Source of the DNA: an uncultured Clostridia bacterium
GTDB taxonomy: Bacteria; Bacillota; Clostridia; Christensenellales; Pumilibacteraceae
Direction: 5' to 3'
Length of the DNA: 55,058 nt
Assembly (NCBI GenBank): GCA_947086925.1
Contig: CAMUAL010000008.1
Coordinates: 1 to 55,058 of the forward strand
The translations under genes were made by a program, and so were the position numbers. The notes beneath the pieces were generated by a model. It searched no databases. It had not been told where the DNA came from and worked only from the letters and a program-made list of their open reading frames with translations. Positions 41,912 through 51,284 of this stretch are shown piece by piece (within the stretch, counting starts at the first letter, position 1; each line of letters opens with the position of its first letter).

Positions 41912-42970
41912 CTTCTCTCTTTCTTCGTCGGTATGAGTGTTTACGAGCTTACTGAGAACGGTTAAAAGTCTGAATGCAACCGCATCGTTAAAATGACGCA
42001 GATTAAGTCCCGTAGCCTTTTCGATTTTATCGAGTCGGTAAATGAGCGTATTGCGGTGCATATACATATTACGACTTGTTTCCGATATATTGAGTGAATT
42101 TTTAAGAAATTGCTCGGCGGTCGTCATAAGTTCGGAATCGTCGAGTATTTCCGCGCCGTCGCGGTCTATGAGCGTATCGAGATACTTGGTAAGCGACTCC
42201 ATGGGAATATCGCTGAGCATTTTTATCATTATATATTCTTTATACGAATATATCCTGTCGGACGGAGTGAGCATTTGCCCGAATGTATACGCAAGCACGC
42301 AACGGTCGTAAAAAGACGGCAAATCGGCAAAAGCATGCACGGTTCCGCCCACGTTTACGGTTACGTTTATTCTGAGTTCCTCTTTTATACTGTCGTAAAG
42401 AGTGAACGCAAAATCCGTTGCCGACTGATATTCGTCGTCTTCGCCGCAATGTTTTATAAAGGCAACGCCGGTGTTCGAAAACGGAACTATCAAATCCCCT
42501 TTCTCACGCATTGTTTCCAAAAAGTTTTTGAGCTCGCCGAGTTTATGCGCCGAATCGGTTATAAGCGTAAGTACGTAACCGTCGAACGCGCCCGAATATT
42601 TGTTCAGTAGCTCCGTCTCGCGTTCGGCGTCGAGCTCGCCGCTTAAATAAAGTCTGAGCTTATCGGTAGAAGTAAGCTCTTTTTTGTTTTCTCCGATTCC
42701 GAGTATTCCCGCACGGATAATCGCGGCATAAGTGCGGAACTCATCGCCCGAACCGAGCAGAATCACGTTAATCCCGCCCGAAAGAGGAAGCACTGTAATC
42801 CCCTCGCCTTCGGGCTGATAAATATCGCTTTGTGTCGGCGAAAACGAAAAATCGTTGCGCGGCATTTGCGCCGTGCGAAACAAAACACTGCCGTCGGCAC
42901 CGAACATAACGGCGTCGATACCCGCCGATTCTTTTACCGATTTCAAAATTTTTATTATATGGTTAGTCAT
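41903..42970 (-). CDS. PucR/CdaR-type transcriptional regulator
   Basis: 355 aa. The C-terminal 60 residues hold the PucR helix-turn-helix (LNISETSRNMYMHRNTLIYR followed by LDKIEKATGLNLRHF), and the middle has a degenerate GGDEF-like fold (LLGSGDEFRTY and following). The N-terminal part resembles a small sensor domain (GIDAVMFGADGSVLF). Such proteins activate genes for sugar-acid, purine or amino-acid use. ATG overlaps the metY stop (TAATG), so its signal may be linked to sulfur amino acids, but targets are unknown. Confidence 0.87.
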   Translation of the reverse strand: MTNHIIKILKSVKESAGIDAVMFGADGSVLFRTAQMPRNDFSFSPTQSDIYQPEGEGITVLPLSGGINVILLGSGDEFRTYAAIIRAGILGIGENKKELTSTDKLRLYLSGELDAERETELLNKYSGAFDGYVLTLITDSAHKLGELKNFLETMREKGDLIVPFSNTGVAFIKHCGEDDEYQSATDFAFTLYDSIKEELRINVTVNVGGTVHAFADLPSFYDRCVLAYTFGQMLTPSDRIYSYKEYIMIKMLSDIPMESLTKYLDTLIDRDGAEILDDSELMTTAEQFLKNSLNISETSRNMYMHRNTLIYRLDKIEKATGLNLRHFNDAVAFRLLTVLSKLVNTHTDEEREKRK

Positions 42971-44232
42971 TATAAATTCCCGAGCCCGCGCTCTATGTCA
43001 CGCATAATATCTATTTTCGACTCGATTCCCACAGATAATCTGATTGTACCGCCGCTTATTCCCGCGGCAATCAACTGCTCGTCGGTAAGTTGGCGATGCG
43101 TGCTCGATGCGGGGTGAATTACCGAAGTGCGTGCGTCGGCAACGTGTACCACTATTGCGGCAAGTTCGAGCGCGTCGGTAAAACGCACCGCCTTTGCGCG
43201 GTTTTCGAGCTCGAACGAAATTACGCCGCTACCCATTCCCTTACAATATTTTTGACAAAGGTCATAACTTTTATCGCCGTAAAGTGCGGGATACTTCACC
43301 GATTTTACATGCTTACTGCTTTTTAAAAGCCGAGCCGCGTCCAAAGCGTTTTCGCTGTGTACGGGCATGCGCAAGTGCACGGTTTCCATGCCGAGATTAA
43401 GCAAAAACGCATTCATCGGACTCGGCGCAGTTCCGAGATCGCGCATAAGCTGAACGCGCGCCTTTACTATAAACGCCTGCGAACCGAAATTTACAGTATA
43501 GCTAAGTCCGTGATAGCTCTCGTCGGGCTGTGTGAGATTCGGAAATTTCCCGCTCGATTCGTAATCGAACTTGCCGCCGTCGACAATCATTCCGCCGAGC
43601 GAAACCGCATGACCGTCGAGATATTTAGACGTGGAATACGTAACTATATCCGCGCCGAAATCGAGCGGTCGGCATATGACGGGTGTGGCAAACGAGTTAT
43701 CTATTATAAGCGGAATTTTGTGCGCATGCGCCACTTTTGCCGCTTTTTCTATGTCGGTAACAGTAACCGCGGGGTTGGCTATCGTTTCGCCGAACACCGC
43801 TTTTGTGTTGTCTTTAATTGCCGCGTTAAGTTCTTCGGCGTTGTTTATATCCGCAAACGTAACATCTATTCCGAACTTTTTAAGAGTTACGGCAAACAGA
43901 TTAAACGAGCCGCCGTAAATCTCTTTCGCGGCTACAATATGGTCGCCTTTTTCGGCTAAGTTCGTTACAGCCAAAAAATTTGCCGCTTGTCCGGAACTTG
44001 TCATTAAAGCCCCTACTCCGCCGTCGAGTTCGCATATTTTTTTCTCTACCGCCGCAACCGTGGGGTTACTCAAACGCGTATAAAAGAAGCCGTCTTTTTT
44101 AAGGTCGAAAAGTTCGCCTACGTCGTCTACCGACTCATACTTGAAAGTTGTGGACATTGCAATGGGAAGCACGCGCGGCTCTCCGCTTTTAGGCTCGTAT
44201 CCCGACTGTACGCATTTTGTTTCGATTTCCAT
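42970..44232 (-). CDS. metY: O-acetylhomoserine sulfhydrylase
   Basis: 420 aa Cys/Met-metabolism PLP enzyme. YTRLSNPTVAAVEKKICELD (substrate and phosphate loop), SSGQAANFLAV, IIDNSFATPVICRPLDFGAD, PLP lysine in TYSTSKYLDGH, PDESYHGLSY (typical of MetY rather than MetB/MetC) and SSTHRQLTDEQL. It makes homocysteine from O-acetylhomoserine and sulfide in methionine synthesis. AAGGAG before the ATG. A 70-base gap separates it from comF; no S-box or other known leader was seen there. Confidence 0.92.
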   Translation of the reverse strand: MEIETKCVQSGYEPKSGEPRVLPIAMSTTFKYESVDDVGELFDLKKDGFFYTRLSNPTVAAVEKKICELDGGVGALMTSSGQAANFLAVTNLAEKGDHIVAAKEIYGGSFNLFAVTLKKFGIDVTFADINNAEELNAAIKDNTKAVFGETIANPAVTVTDIEKAAKVAHAHKIPLIIDNSFATPVICRPLDFGADIVTYSTSKYLDGHAVSLGGMIVDGGKFDYESSGKFPNLTQPDESYHGLSYTVNFGSQAFIVKARVQLMRDLGTAPSPMNAFLLNLGMETVHLRMPVHSENALDAARLLKSSKHVKSVKYPALYGDKSYDLCQKYCKGMGSGVISFELENRAKAVRFTDALELAAIVVHVADARTSVIHPASSTHRQLTDEQLIAAGISGGTIRLSVGIESKIDIMRDIERGLGNL

Positions 44233-44302
44233 TACGCTCTCCTTACAGATATGTTTTTACTCATTGGCGTTTAAAAATAAATAAGCGGATTACAGATTGA
44301 CG

Positions 44303-45019
44303 TTAAAAAATCAAAGGTGCAAGCTCGCGCGAAGCAAACGTAATAACGTAAACAAAGCTTGCGCCTCCGCTTAAAAGCACTTTTGCACATTCGCCCGAGG
44401 TCGCCCCCGTTGTAAGCACGTCGTCGACGATAAGAACCGATTTGCCCTTTATATCGGCATCGGGTTTCAAGGCAAACGCATTTTTAACAACCGATTGCCG
44501 CTCGGCTCGTTTCAATCCCACAAGCGTGGGAGTTTTAACGGTTTTATTCAGTAAATCGGCATACGGCTTGTTTATAAGCCGAGCAAGATTTTCGGCAAGC
44601 AATGCCGACTGATTGTAGCCGCGTTTACTCAGTGCGCTTTTGTGCATCGGCACGCAAGTTACAATGTCGACCGCGAACTCCGACTGAAAGTAAGTGTCCG
44701 CCATAAACTCCGCCATGTCGGCGGCAAGATACTTAGCACTGCCGTATTTCAACTTATGAACAAGCGTTCTTGCGGTGTCGCGGTAAATAAAACTCGACCG
44801 CGCCGCTGTGAACGGAGGAGAATATTCTTTGCAACGGTCGCACAATAAGTTCTGCGCGGGTATGCTCCGCCCGCAAACCGAACAGTAAGTGTCGTTATAC
44901 GGAAGCTTGCAATTTCCGCAAACCGCATTACGTGTAGCAGAAGGCAGTTCTTCATCGCACACAATACATTTTATATGCGACGGAAAAAGCATTTCCTTTA
45001 ACGCATCTTTGAATTTCAC
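44303..45019 (-). CDS. comF: ComF family phosphoribosyltransferase-like protein
   Basis: 238 aa. A four-pair zinc-ribbon region (CIVCDEE, CGNCKLP, CSVCGRS, CDRCKEY, residues 18-65) followed by a type-I PRT fold with the PRPP motif VLIVDDVLTTGATSGE near residue 195. ComF supports DNA uptake in competent cells, and family members also act in general DNA metabolism. GTG start; GTGA overlap with the aminotransferase gene. Confidence 0.94.
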   Translation of the reverse strand: MKFKDALKEMLFPSHIKCIVCDEELPSATRNAVCGNCKLPYNDTYCSVCGRSIPAQNLLCDRCKEYSPPFTAARSSFIYRDTARTLVHKLKYGSAKYLAADMAEFMADTYFQSEFAVDIVTCVPMHKSALSKRGYNQSALLAENLARLINKPYADLLNKTVKTPTLVGLKRAERQSVVKNAFALKPDADIKGKSVLIVDDVLTTGATSGECAKVLLSGGASFVYVITFASRELAPLIF

Positions 45020-46080
45020 GGTTTGTATATAACTTCAACCCAACCGAACGGGTCGGGTAACTTACCCGTTTGTATTCCCGTAAGCTCGCCGTATGCAAGT
45101 GCGGAAAGCTTACCCATTTTGCCGCCGCCGACTACGTATTCTTTGCCTCCGTAGCAAACTTTGCCTACGGGCGAAATTACGGCGGCAGTGCCGCTTCCGA
45201 ATATTTCGGTGCATTTCCCGTTCTTTATTCCGTCGATAACTTCTTTAATGGGCACAAGACGTTCTTCCACGCAAACGCCCTTGCTTTTAAACAGTTCGAT
45301 AACGCTTTTGCGGGTGATACCCGGCAAGATACTGCCGCCGAGCATGGGAGTTACAACCTTGCCGTCGAGCACGAAAAATATATTCATCGAGCCGACTTCC
45401 TCCACGTATTTATGCTCTTTCGCATCGAGCCACATTACTTGGTCGTACCCCATTTTAACGGCTTTCTCGCCCGCCTTCAAGCTTGCCGCATAATTGCCCG
45501 CAACCTTGTGGTGACCGGTGCCGCCCTTAGAGGCGCGCACGTATTCTTCTTCTACGTAAAGCCCCACGGGTTCGAGTCCGTGCGCGTAGTACGCACCTAC
45601 GGGACTTAAAATTATAAAGAATATGTAATTGTGCGACGCATGAACGCCGAGCATGTTATCGGTGGCTATAATGCTCGGGCGGATATAAAGCGCGGTTCCT
45701 TCGTCCGACGGTATCCACTCTTTGTCGATTATTACAAGCTGTTTTAACGCGTCGATTACAAAGTCGACGTCAATCGGCGGAATACAAAGCCGTTCGCCCG
45801 AATTATTAAGACGCAAAAAGTTTTCGCGCGGACGGAACAGGCGTATTTCTCCGTCTTTGTTTTTATAAGCTTTCGTTCCCTCGAATATGGCTTGCGCATA
45901 GTGAAACACCGCAGTGCTCGGGTCGAGCGAAAACGGTTTGTACGGCTGAATCCGCGCGTTGCCCCACTCGCCGTTACGGTATTCCATTACAAACATATGG
46001 TCGGTGAAGTATTTGCCGAATCCGAGTGCGCCCGAAGGCTTTTCCTTTCTTTTTTCGACCGATTCTATTTTAAGTTCCAT
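45016..46080 (-). CDS. ilvE: Branched-chain amino acid aminotransferase
   Basis: 354 aa from the ATG at 46080 (AAGGAG ten bases upstream; a longer frame lacks one). Class IV PLP fold: FHYAQAIFEGTKAYKNKDGE, FRPRENFLRLNNSGERLCIP, PLP lysine in HHKVAGNYAASLKAG, MWLDAKEHKYVEEVGSMN and FGSGTAAVISPVG. It interconverts Leu, Ile and Val with their keto acids. Belongs to the group II (BCAT/BAT) branch. Between yigZ and comF in the long operon. Confidence 0.95.
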   Translation of the reverse strand: MELKIESVEKRKEKPSGALGFGKYFTDHMFVMEYRNGEWGNARIQPYKPFSLDPSTAVFHYAQAIFEGTKAYKNKDGEIRLFRPRENFLRLNNSGERLCIPPIDVDFVIDALKQLVIIDKEWIPSDEGTALYIRPSIIATDNMLGVHASHNYIFFIILSPVGAYYAHGLEPVGLYVEEEYVRASKGGTGHHKVAGNYAASLKAGEKAVKMGYDQVMWLDAKEHKYVEEVGSMNIFFVLDGKVVTPMLGGSILPGITRKSVIELFKSKGVCVEERLVPIKEVIDGIKNGKCTEIFGSGTAAVISPVGKVCYGGKEYVVGGGKMGKLSALAYGELTGIQTGKLPDPFGWVEVIYKP

Positions 46081-46097
46081 AGTCGTTTCTCCTTTTT

Positions 46098-46715
46098 CTA
46101 AATTGTTTCGTCGCGCTCTACTCTGCATGTTCCCGCAAACTCGCAAAAGCATTTCCCCTGCGTAAGCGAGTTCATTTCTTCCGCAAAAAGCCGACTGTCT
46201 TTAACAGCATATAAAATATCTACGCAATCATTATACTCCAACCCGATTATTTTATAAAGCGATTTAAGAGGTCTTTTTTCGATTTTTTTCCATACCGCGT
46301 AATCGAGTTTTACCTTAAACATTTCACAGTCGGCTACCGTAACTTTCCGAGCCGCGCCTATTGCGCCCGCCGCAGTGTGCGTATATGCTCGAAGCAATCC
46401 GCCCGTTCCGAGCTTTATTCCGCCGAAATACCTCACCACCGCAACCAAAGTTTCGTTTAATCCCGCCGAGCGTATGCACTCGGCTATCGGCACTCCCGCC
46501 GTTCCCGACGGCTCGCCGTCGTCGCTGCTACGCGCACCCGAATCGGTAATGTATGCGTAACATATATGCGTGCAATCCCGATAAATCTTGCGCAATTCGG
46601 CTAAAATGCCCGAAACCTCGTCGTCGGATTTAACTCTGCGGCAAAAGCCTATAAACTTCGACTTGCTTATCTCGTACTCGAACTCCGCGCTTTTAACCGT
46701 TAAAAAGTCGCTCAT
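46098..46715 (-). CDS. yigZ: YigZ/IMPACT family protein
   Basis: 205 aa. The IMPACT domain is clear: YEISKSKFIGFCRRVKSDDE, CTHICYAYI, SSDDGEPSGTAGVPI (residues about 58-72) and VAVVRYFGGIKLGTGGLLRAY. A ferredoxin-like C-terminal domain follows. The family is widespread and linked to translation control, but its exact job is not established. ATGA overlap with tyrS. Confidence 0.94.
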   Translation of the reverse strand: MSDFLTVKSAEFEYEISKSKFIGFCRRVKSDDEVSGILAELRKIYRDCTHICYAYITDSGARSSDDGEPSGTAGVPIAECIRSAGLNETLVAVVRYFGGIKLGTGGLLRAYTHTAAGAIGAARKVTVADCEMFKVKLDYAVWKKIEKRPLKSLYKIIGLEYNDCVDILYAVKDSRLFAEEMNSLTQGKCFCEFAGTCRVERDETI

Positions 46716-47929
46716 TTGCGTGTAACGCGCAAATGCACTTTTTTGCCTTTGTGCAACACAAATTCGTTCTCGAACGTATAGCGGTCGAGCGTGTCGGTAG
46801 CTCCCGTAACTTTATCGTCGTTTATTTTTACTCCGCCGCCCTCGATTAGTCTGCGCGCCTCCGACTTACTCACCGCAACGCCCGCCGCAGTCATTATATC
46901 GGCTATAAGCGCGTTTGCGGCAATGCTCACGGTAACCGACGGCATATTTTCCGTCGAGCCGCCGAAAGCAGCTTCTGCCTGCCTTTGCGCTTCCTCGGCG
47001 GATTCCTCGCCGTGAATAAGCTTTGTAACTTCGTAGGCAAGACGCTTTTTGGCGTTGTTTATGCGCTCGTCGCAGTATTTTGTCAGGTCTGCGATTTCGT
47101 CGAGTTCCATAAACGTAAGTAGTTTCATACATTCGGCAACCTTGACGTCCTCTACATTTCGGAAATACTGATAAAATTCGTAAGGCGTGGTTTTGTTTCC
47201 GTCGAGCCACAACGCGCCCTTTGCCGTTTTGCCCATCTTTTTGCCTTCGCTCGTAAGCAAAAGCTTAAACGTCATTGCGTACGCGTCGGTTTGCTCGAAT
47301 CTACGTATCAAATCAGCTCCCGCAAGAATATTGCTCCACTGGTCGTTTCCGCCTATTTCGAGCCTGCAACCGTATTTGCGGAAAAGCACCAAAAAGTCGT
47401 ATGCCTGCATGGGCATGTAATTGAACTCCAAAAAGCTGAGCCCTTTTTCCATACGCGTTTTAAAGCAGTCGCTTGTAAGCATTTTATTTACAGAGAAGTA
47501 CGGACCTACTTCACGCAGAAAATCTATATAGTTGAGATTAAGCAACCAATCGGCGTTATTCACCATAATAGCCGCATTTTCGCCTTTGAACGTAACAAAG
47601 TGCGAAAGTTGCTTTTTAAAGCACTCTACGTTGTGCGCGATTGTTTCTTTCGTCATCATCTGTCGCATATCCGTACGCCCCGACGGGTCGCCCACCATTG
47701 CGGTGCCGCCTCCGATTAACGCAATAGGCTTATGCCCCGCACGTTGCATATGCGCCATTGCCATTACGGGTATGTAATGACCTATGTGCAGGCTGTCCGC
47801 CGTGGGGTCGAATCCCACATAAAACGGAACACTCTCGCTTTCAAGCAATTTGCGCATGTCGTCTTCGTAAACCGTCTGCCCTATAAATCCACGTTCGTAA
47901 AGCGTGTCGAGTACGTTTTTTTCAGCCAT
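46712..47929 (-). CDS. tyrS: Tyrosyl-tRNA synthetase
   Basis: 405 aa class I synthetase. FYVGFDPTADSLHIGHYIPV contains the HIGH motif (about 45-49), QAYDFLVLFRKYGCRLEIGG binds tyrosine, KMSKS loop reads KKMGKT (about 228), and an S4 domain closes the C-terminus. It charges tRNA-Tyr. The ribosome site AAGGAG lies within the end of the upstream aminotransferase gene. No T-box leader, consistent with expression inside an operon. Confidence 0.97.
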   Translation of the reverse strand: MAEKNVLDTLYERGFIGQTVYEDDMRKLLESESVPFYVGFDPTADSLHIGHYIPVMAMAHMQRAGHKPIALIGGGTAMVGDPSGRTDMRQMMTKETIAHNVECFKKQLSHFVTFKGENAAIMVNNADWLLNLNYIDFLREVGPYFSVNKMLTSDCFKTRMEKGLSFLEFNYMPMQAYDFLVLFRKYGCRLEIGGNDQWSNILAGADLIRRFEQTDAYAMTFKLLLTSEGKKMGKTAKGALWLDGNKTTPYEFYQYFRNVEDVKVAECMKLLTFMELDEIADLTKYCDERINNAKKRLAYEVTKLIHGEESAEEAQRQAEAAFGGSTENMPSVTVSIAANALIADIMTAAGVAVSKSEARRLIEGGGVKINDDKVTGATDTLDRYTFENEFVLHKGKKVHLRVTRK

Positions 47930-49124
47930 TTTTTTTCTCCTTGTAAATGATTTCTTTAAAAAATTCGCCGAGCGATTTTATGCCTTTTTCTATGTTAAGC
48001 TCACTCGCATTCGAATAGTTGAGTCTTATTGTATTCGAGCCGCCGCCGTCGGCGTAAAACACACTGCCTTGTATATAAGCCACGTTTCGCTCTACCGCTT
48101 TGCCGAGAAGCTTTGCGGTATCGAGCTTGCATCCTTTGAACTCACCCCATATAAACAGTCCGCCGTCGGGTTTTGTGTGCTCGTATTCGCTCGGCATGTA
48201 TTTGTCTATCGCGCTCATCATTGCGTCTTTGCGGCTTTTGTACAAAGGCAGACTTTTTTGCACCGCGGGAACAAGAAGTCCGCGTTTTAAATACTCGGCG
48301 GTGATTGCCTGCGCAAGCAAGCTTGTGTGCAAATCGGTTCCTTGCTTGCATATAGCCATTTTGCGTATTATTTCCGCGCTTCCGACAGCCGCCCCCACGC
48401 GAAGTCCCGGGGAAAGAATTTTGCTGAACGACGTTATATAAATTATGTTATCCGCCTTTGCGTACGAATAAAGCGCGTTTATTTTGTCACCCGAAAACCG
48501 CAGTCGCGCATATGGGTCGTCCTCCACCACGTAAACGCCGTACTTTGCCGTAAGCGCGGCGATTTCTTTGCGATTGCTCTCCGAATATGTTTTGCCCGTG
48601 GGATTGGAAAACGTAGGAACAAGATATATGAGCTTAGGCTTGAACTCGACAATCTTGTTTTCCAAATCGGATATATCGAGTCCGTCCTCGCCCGCGCGGA
48701 CGCCCACCGCTTTTGCCTCGTACGAATTGAATATTTGCAGTGCCGCAAGGTAAGTCGGGTCTTCCACCAACACGGTGTCGCCGGCATTTAAAAACACTTT
48801 GCAAACAAGGTCTATTCCCTGCTGACCGCCGCTTATAACAAGCGTACCGCCGTTTTCGCACTTAATGCCGAACTCGCCGACAAGCTCGGGAATACGGTTA
48901 AGCAGAGGCACGTACCCTTCGGTTGTGCCGTATTGCAAAAGCGAATACGCATCGGGACGCGACAAAAGTTCCGCCGCAATATCGCCCACGGCGGCAACGG
49001 GCAAAGCCTCGGTTGCCGGAAGTCCGCCCGCAAACGAAATTATCTCGGGACGGGACAAAAGCTTGAAAATTTCACGCGTTGCCGTTCCGTTAAGATTCGC
49101 CATTCTTGTGCTGTAAACTTTCAT
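47922..49124 (-). CDS. PLP-dependent aminotransferase (LysN/ARO8-like)
   Basis: 400 aa class I/II fold without the N-terminal helix-turn-helix of MocR. ISFAGGLPATEALPVAAVGD, LLQYGTTEGYVPLLNRIPEL, LVPTFSNPTGKTYSESNRKE and PLP lysine in ITSFSKILSPGLRVGA are typical of 2-aminoadipate/aromatic aminotransferases. Exact substrate unclear; being beside tyrS, an aromatic acid is possible. AGGAG; ATGA overlap with the gene upstream. Confidence 0.92.
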   Translation of the reverse strand: MKVYSTRMANLNGTATREIFKLLSRPEIISFAGGLPATEALPVAAVGDIAAELLSRPDAYSLLQYGTTEGYVPLLNRIPELVGEFGIKCENGGTLVISGGQQGIDLVCKVFLNAGDTVLVEDPTYLAALQIFNSYEAKAVGVRAGEDGLDISDLENKIVEFKPKLIYLVPTFSNPTGKTYSESNRKEIAALTAKYGVYVVEDDPYARLRFSGDKINALYSYAKADNIIYITSFSKILSPGLRVGAAVGSAEIIRKMAICKQGTDLHTSLLAQAITAEYLKRGLLVPAVQKSLPLYKSRKDAMMSAIDKYMPSEYEHTKPDGGLFIWGEFKGCKLDTAKLLGKAVERNVAYIQGSVFYADGGGSNTIRLNYSNASELNIEKGIKSLGEFFKEIIYKEKKNG

Positions 49125-49651
49125 TTGTTCTCCTGCGTTTTTACGTAATCGGTAAATAATTTTTTGGGCAGATATTTTATTATTAAAAACGCCGCAATGC
49201 CTACGGCTATTCCCGCTATTATGCTTGCAACAAGCATGGGTGCAAGCATAACCGAAAGATTAACCTTTACGATAATGCTCGCCACAGCCACTTGCACGGC
49301 GTTGTGCGCTATCGCGCCCAAAAGGCTTATGCACGGTATACTTATTATTTTAAATAAAAACCGATACAAAAGCAACTGAATCGCAAGGCTAATTACGCCG
49401 GCGGGCAAGCTGTACATAAGAGAAGTAACATTACCCGCAAACACACTGCCCAAAAAACACCTTAAAAGTAAAATCAGATATGCGTCGCCCGCACCGAGCA
49501 AGACTAACGCAACAAGCGTTATAAGATTACTCAAACCGATTTTAGCTCCCGGTGCATAAGGCATAAACGGCGGAAGCATGGATTCAATCAAATTCAGCAT
49601 TAAAGCCGCCGCGGTAAACAGCGCGATTTTCGTTATCCGTTTTGATTTCAC
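49121..49651 (-). CDS. Gx transporter family protein, EetB-like (Hpre_diP_synt_I)
   Basis: 176 aa from the GTG at 49651, chosen because AGGAGG lies five bases before it; a GTG six bases earlier would touch that site. Five to six helices with MLNLIESMLPPFMPYAPGAK and IGLSNLITLVALVLLG, the signature of the family once named heptaprenyl diphosphate synthase component I. A member with the NusG-II protein is EetB of the Listeria extracellular-electron-transfer locus. Here it follows apbE and a NusG-II gene, the same partnership. ECF-like membrane role; substrate unknown. Confidence 0.87.
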   Translation of the reverse strand: MKSKRITKIALFTAAALMLNLIESMLPPFMPYAPGAKIGLSNLITLVALVLLGAGDAYLILLLRCFLGSVFAGNVTSLMYSLPAGVISLAIQLLLYRFLFKIISIPCISLLGAIAHNAVQVAVASIIVKVNLSVMLAPMLVASIIAGIAVGIAAFLIIKYLPKKLFTDYVKTQENK

Positions 49652-49660
49652 GCCCACCTC

Positions 49661-50050
49661 CTATCCTTGTCCGACCGTGCCGGCGGTGCCGTCGAATCCT
49701 ATCACGGTAATGACTACCCGATATTGCGCACAAACTATGCTTTCGCCAATTCTGCTTATTTCACCCGTGCGCACGCACACAAGATTGCGGCAATCCGATT
49801 CGGTTACGCTCACCTTTCCGCCGTTTATCGTTACGGTAAGATGCCCGCCCACGTTTAATCTCTTATCTTCGCCGAGCGGCAAAACCGTGCGCGTTCCGTC
49901 GCATATTATTTCAACGCCGCTTCCTTTTTCGCCCGTAAGAGTGAACGCAAGCGTTACGGTAAGCGCAACTGCGACTATCAGCACAATAAGGTCGCCCCAA
50001 GCAAACGGCTGACGTTTGCTTTTGATGTAGTCTATTTTAGACTCATTCAA
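49661..50050 (-). CDS. NusG domain II protein, EetA-like
   Basis: 129 aa from the TTG at 50050, with GAGG nine bases upstream and an eight-base overlap with apbE; an upstream ATG at 50119 would overlap by 77 bp. One helix (about 13-37, WGDLIVLIVAVALTVTLAF), then a small external domain with the NusG-II pattern GKVSVTESDCRNLVCVRTGE and IGESIVCAQYRVVI (three Cys). Sequence relatives stand next to Gx-transporter genes, as EetA does beside EetB in Listeria. Possibly a membrane redox or assembly factor; function not established. Confidence 0.87.
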   Translation of the reverse strand: MNESKIDYIKSKRQPFAWGDLIVLIVAVALTVTLAFTLTGEKGSGVEIICDGTRTVLPLGEDKRLNVGGHLTVTINGGKVSVTESDCRNLVCVRTGEISRIGESIVCAQYRVVITVIGFDGTAGTVGQG

Positions 50051-51278
50051 CGGCGTATTCCTCGATTTTGTAACTTTTGTAGCCGCCGAACTCGTTCTTT
50101 GCCGTAAAGAACTCGTCACCCGAATTATCGCTTTCGGTTACTCCGACAAGGCACATGCGATTGTCGGCGGTGACAAGTACGGCATGCAAACCGCGCTCGG
50201 ATAAAAACTTCACCGCGTTATCGGCGTTCATTAAGCATACCGCCGTTGCGTATGCGTCCGCCTTGCACGAATCGCCGCATATGATTGTTGCGGAAATTAT
50301 GTGATTATCGGTGTTTGCATACTTTTCTCCGCTATACGTCACTCCGAGCGGCATTCCGCTTACCGTGCTTACGATGTGCGGAACGTACAGCGTGTTTTCG
50401 TCGGAGCCGTACAAAACGTAACGCTCGTAATCTCCGCTCGTAACAAGCGTTTTATCGCGTCCCGCGCTCAGTGCGCACATGCTTCCGCCGAATCCGTTTC
50501 GCGGGCGCGGCGAGGTGATTCCCAAAACCCACGGCACGTATTTTTTTTCGTCGGGGTGATACCACTCGCCCATTACGCATATGTTACCGCTTATATCGAT
50601 TAGTGCCGAACTTACTCCGTTGCGCTCGGCAATCTCTATGCACTTATCGGCGGCAAATCCCTTTGCTATCGCTCCCAAATCGATTTGTAAGTAAGGGTGA
50701 GTTTTGTAAATGTAAAATTTACCGTTTTCGGAAAGCGTTTTCAGATTACTTAAATCACAACTGCCGAGAGTATTTAAAACCGCATCGTATTCGGGGAGCT
50801 CCGGCGGCGCGGTCGGCGACGGAAAGCCGTATTCGTTAAGTCCGTCGGTGTCCACATGCCAAAGCTTTACAAGCGGATAAGCCGCAATATTGAACAGCCC
50901 GTCGGTGTCCGCATAATATTCGGTCGCCTTTAAAATAACCTCGTAAGTGTCGGCGGAAATTTCCACTCGCTCGGATTCGTACCCTGCGGCGCTCTCGCCT
51001 GCGCCGAGCGCATTGAACCTGCTCAGCGCGCTGCTTGAAAGCGACAGGCTCATGTCGGAATTTATGTCCTCCATGAGTTCGAGCATTTCGTTTAATGCCG
51101 CTTGCTCGTTGCCGCCGCGAACCGCCGCCGAAAACGTGATTGCGTTGCCGAAAACCCGTTTATCGGCAAATCGATAGTATTTGAAGGCTTTGGGCGAATC
51201 GGAATATCCGCCGCATCCCGCGGCGGAAACTGCAAAAAGCAAAGATATTAAAATAAGTACGATTCTTTTTATAAACAA
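50043..51278 (-). CDS. apbE: FAD:protein FMN transferase ApbE
   Basis: 411 aa. N-terminal lipoprotein-like signal (hydrophobic run then AAGCGG, Cys about 22). ApbE domain: YYADTDGLFNIAAYPLVKLW, LQIDLGAIAKGFAADKCIEI, LIDISGNICVMGEW, VTSGDYERYV and the metal-binding ICGDSCKADAYATAVCLM. The enzyme moves FMN from FAD to Thr/Ser of target proteins such as RnfG and RnfD, acting outside the membrane. The target motifs exist in the Rnf operon of this window. TTG start with AAAGGG seven bases upstream. Second gene after degV. Confidence 0.95.
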   Translation of the reverse strand: MFIKRIVLILISLLFAVSAAGCGGYSDSPKAFKYYRFADKRVFGNAITFSAAVRGGNEQAALNEMLELMEDINSDMSLSLSSSALSRFNALGAGESAAGYESERVEISADTYEVILKATEYYADTDGLFNIAAYPLVKLWHVDTDGLNEYGFPSPTAPPELPEYDAVLNTLGSCDLSNLKTLSENGKFYIYKTHPYLQIDLGAIAKGFAADKCIEIAERNGVSSALIDISGNICVMGEWYHPDEKKYVPWVLGITSPRPRNGFGGSMCALSAGRDKTLVTSGDYERYVLYGSDENTLYVPHIVSTVSGMPLGVTYSGEKYANTDNHIISATIICGDSCKADAYATAVCLMNADNAVKFLSERGLHAVLVTADNRMCLVGVTESDNSGDEFFTAKNEFGGYKSYKIEEYAVE

Positions 51279-51284
51279 CTTATT

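Noticed and set aside
44233..44302. S-box or other sulfur riboswitch before metY
   Set aside because: The gap is only 70 bases and none of the conserved S-box segments is present.
47930..49124. T-box leader for tyrS
   Set aside because: tyrS starts inside the end of the upstream gene; no leader and no T-box AGGGTGG-type sequence is present.
49661..51278. The NusG domain II protein as transcription factor NusG
   Set aside because: It has a membrane helix and only the domain-II-like external part; it lacks the NusG N-terminal and KOW domains.
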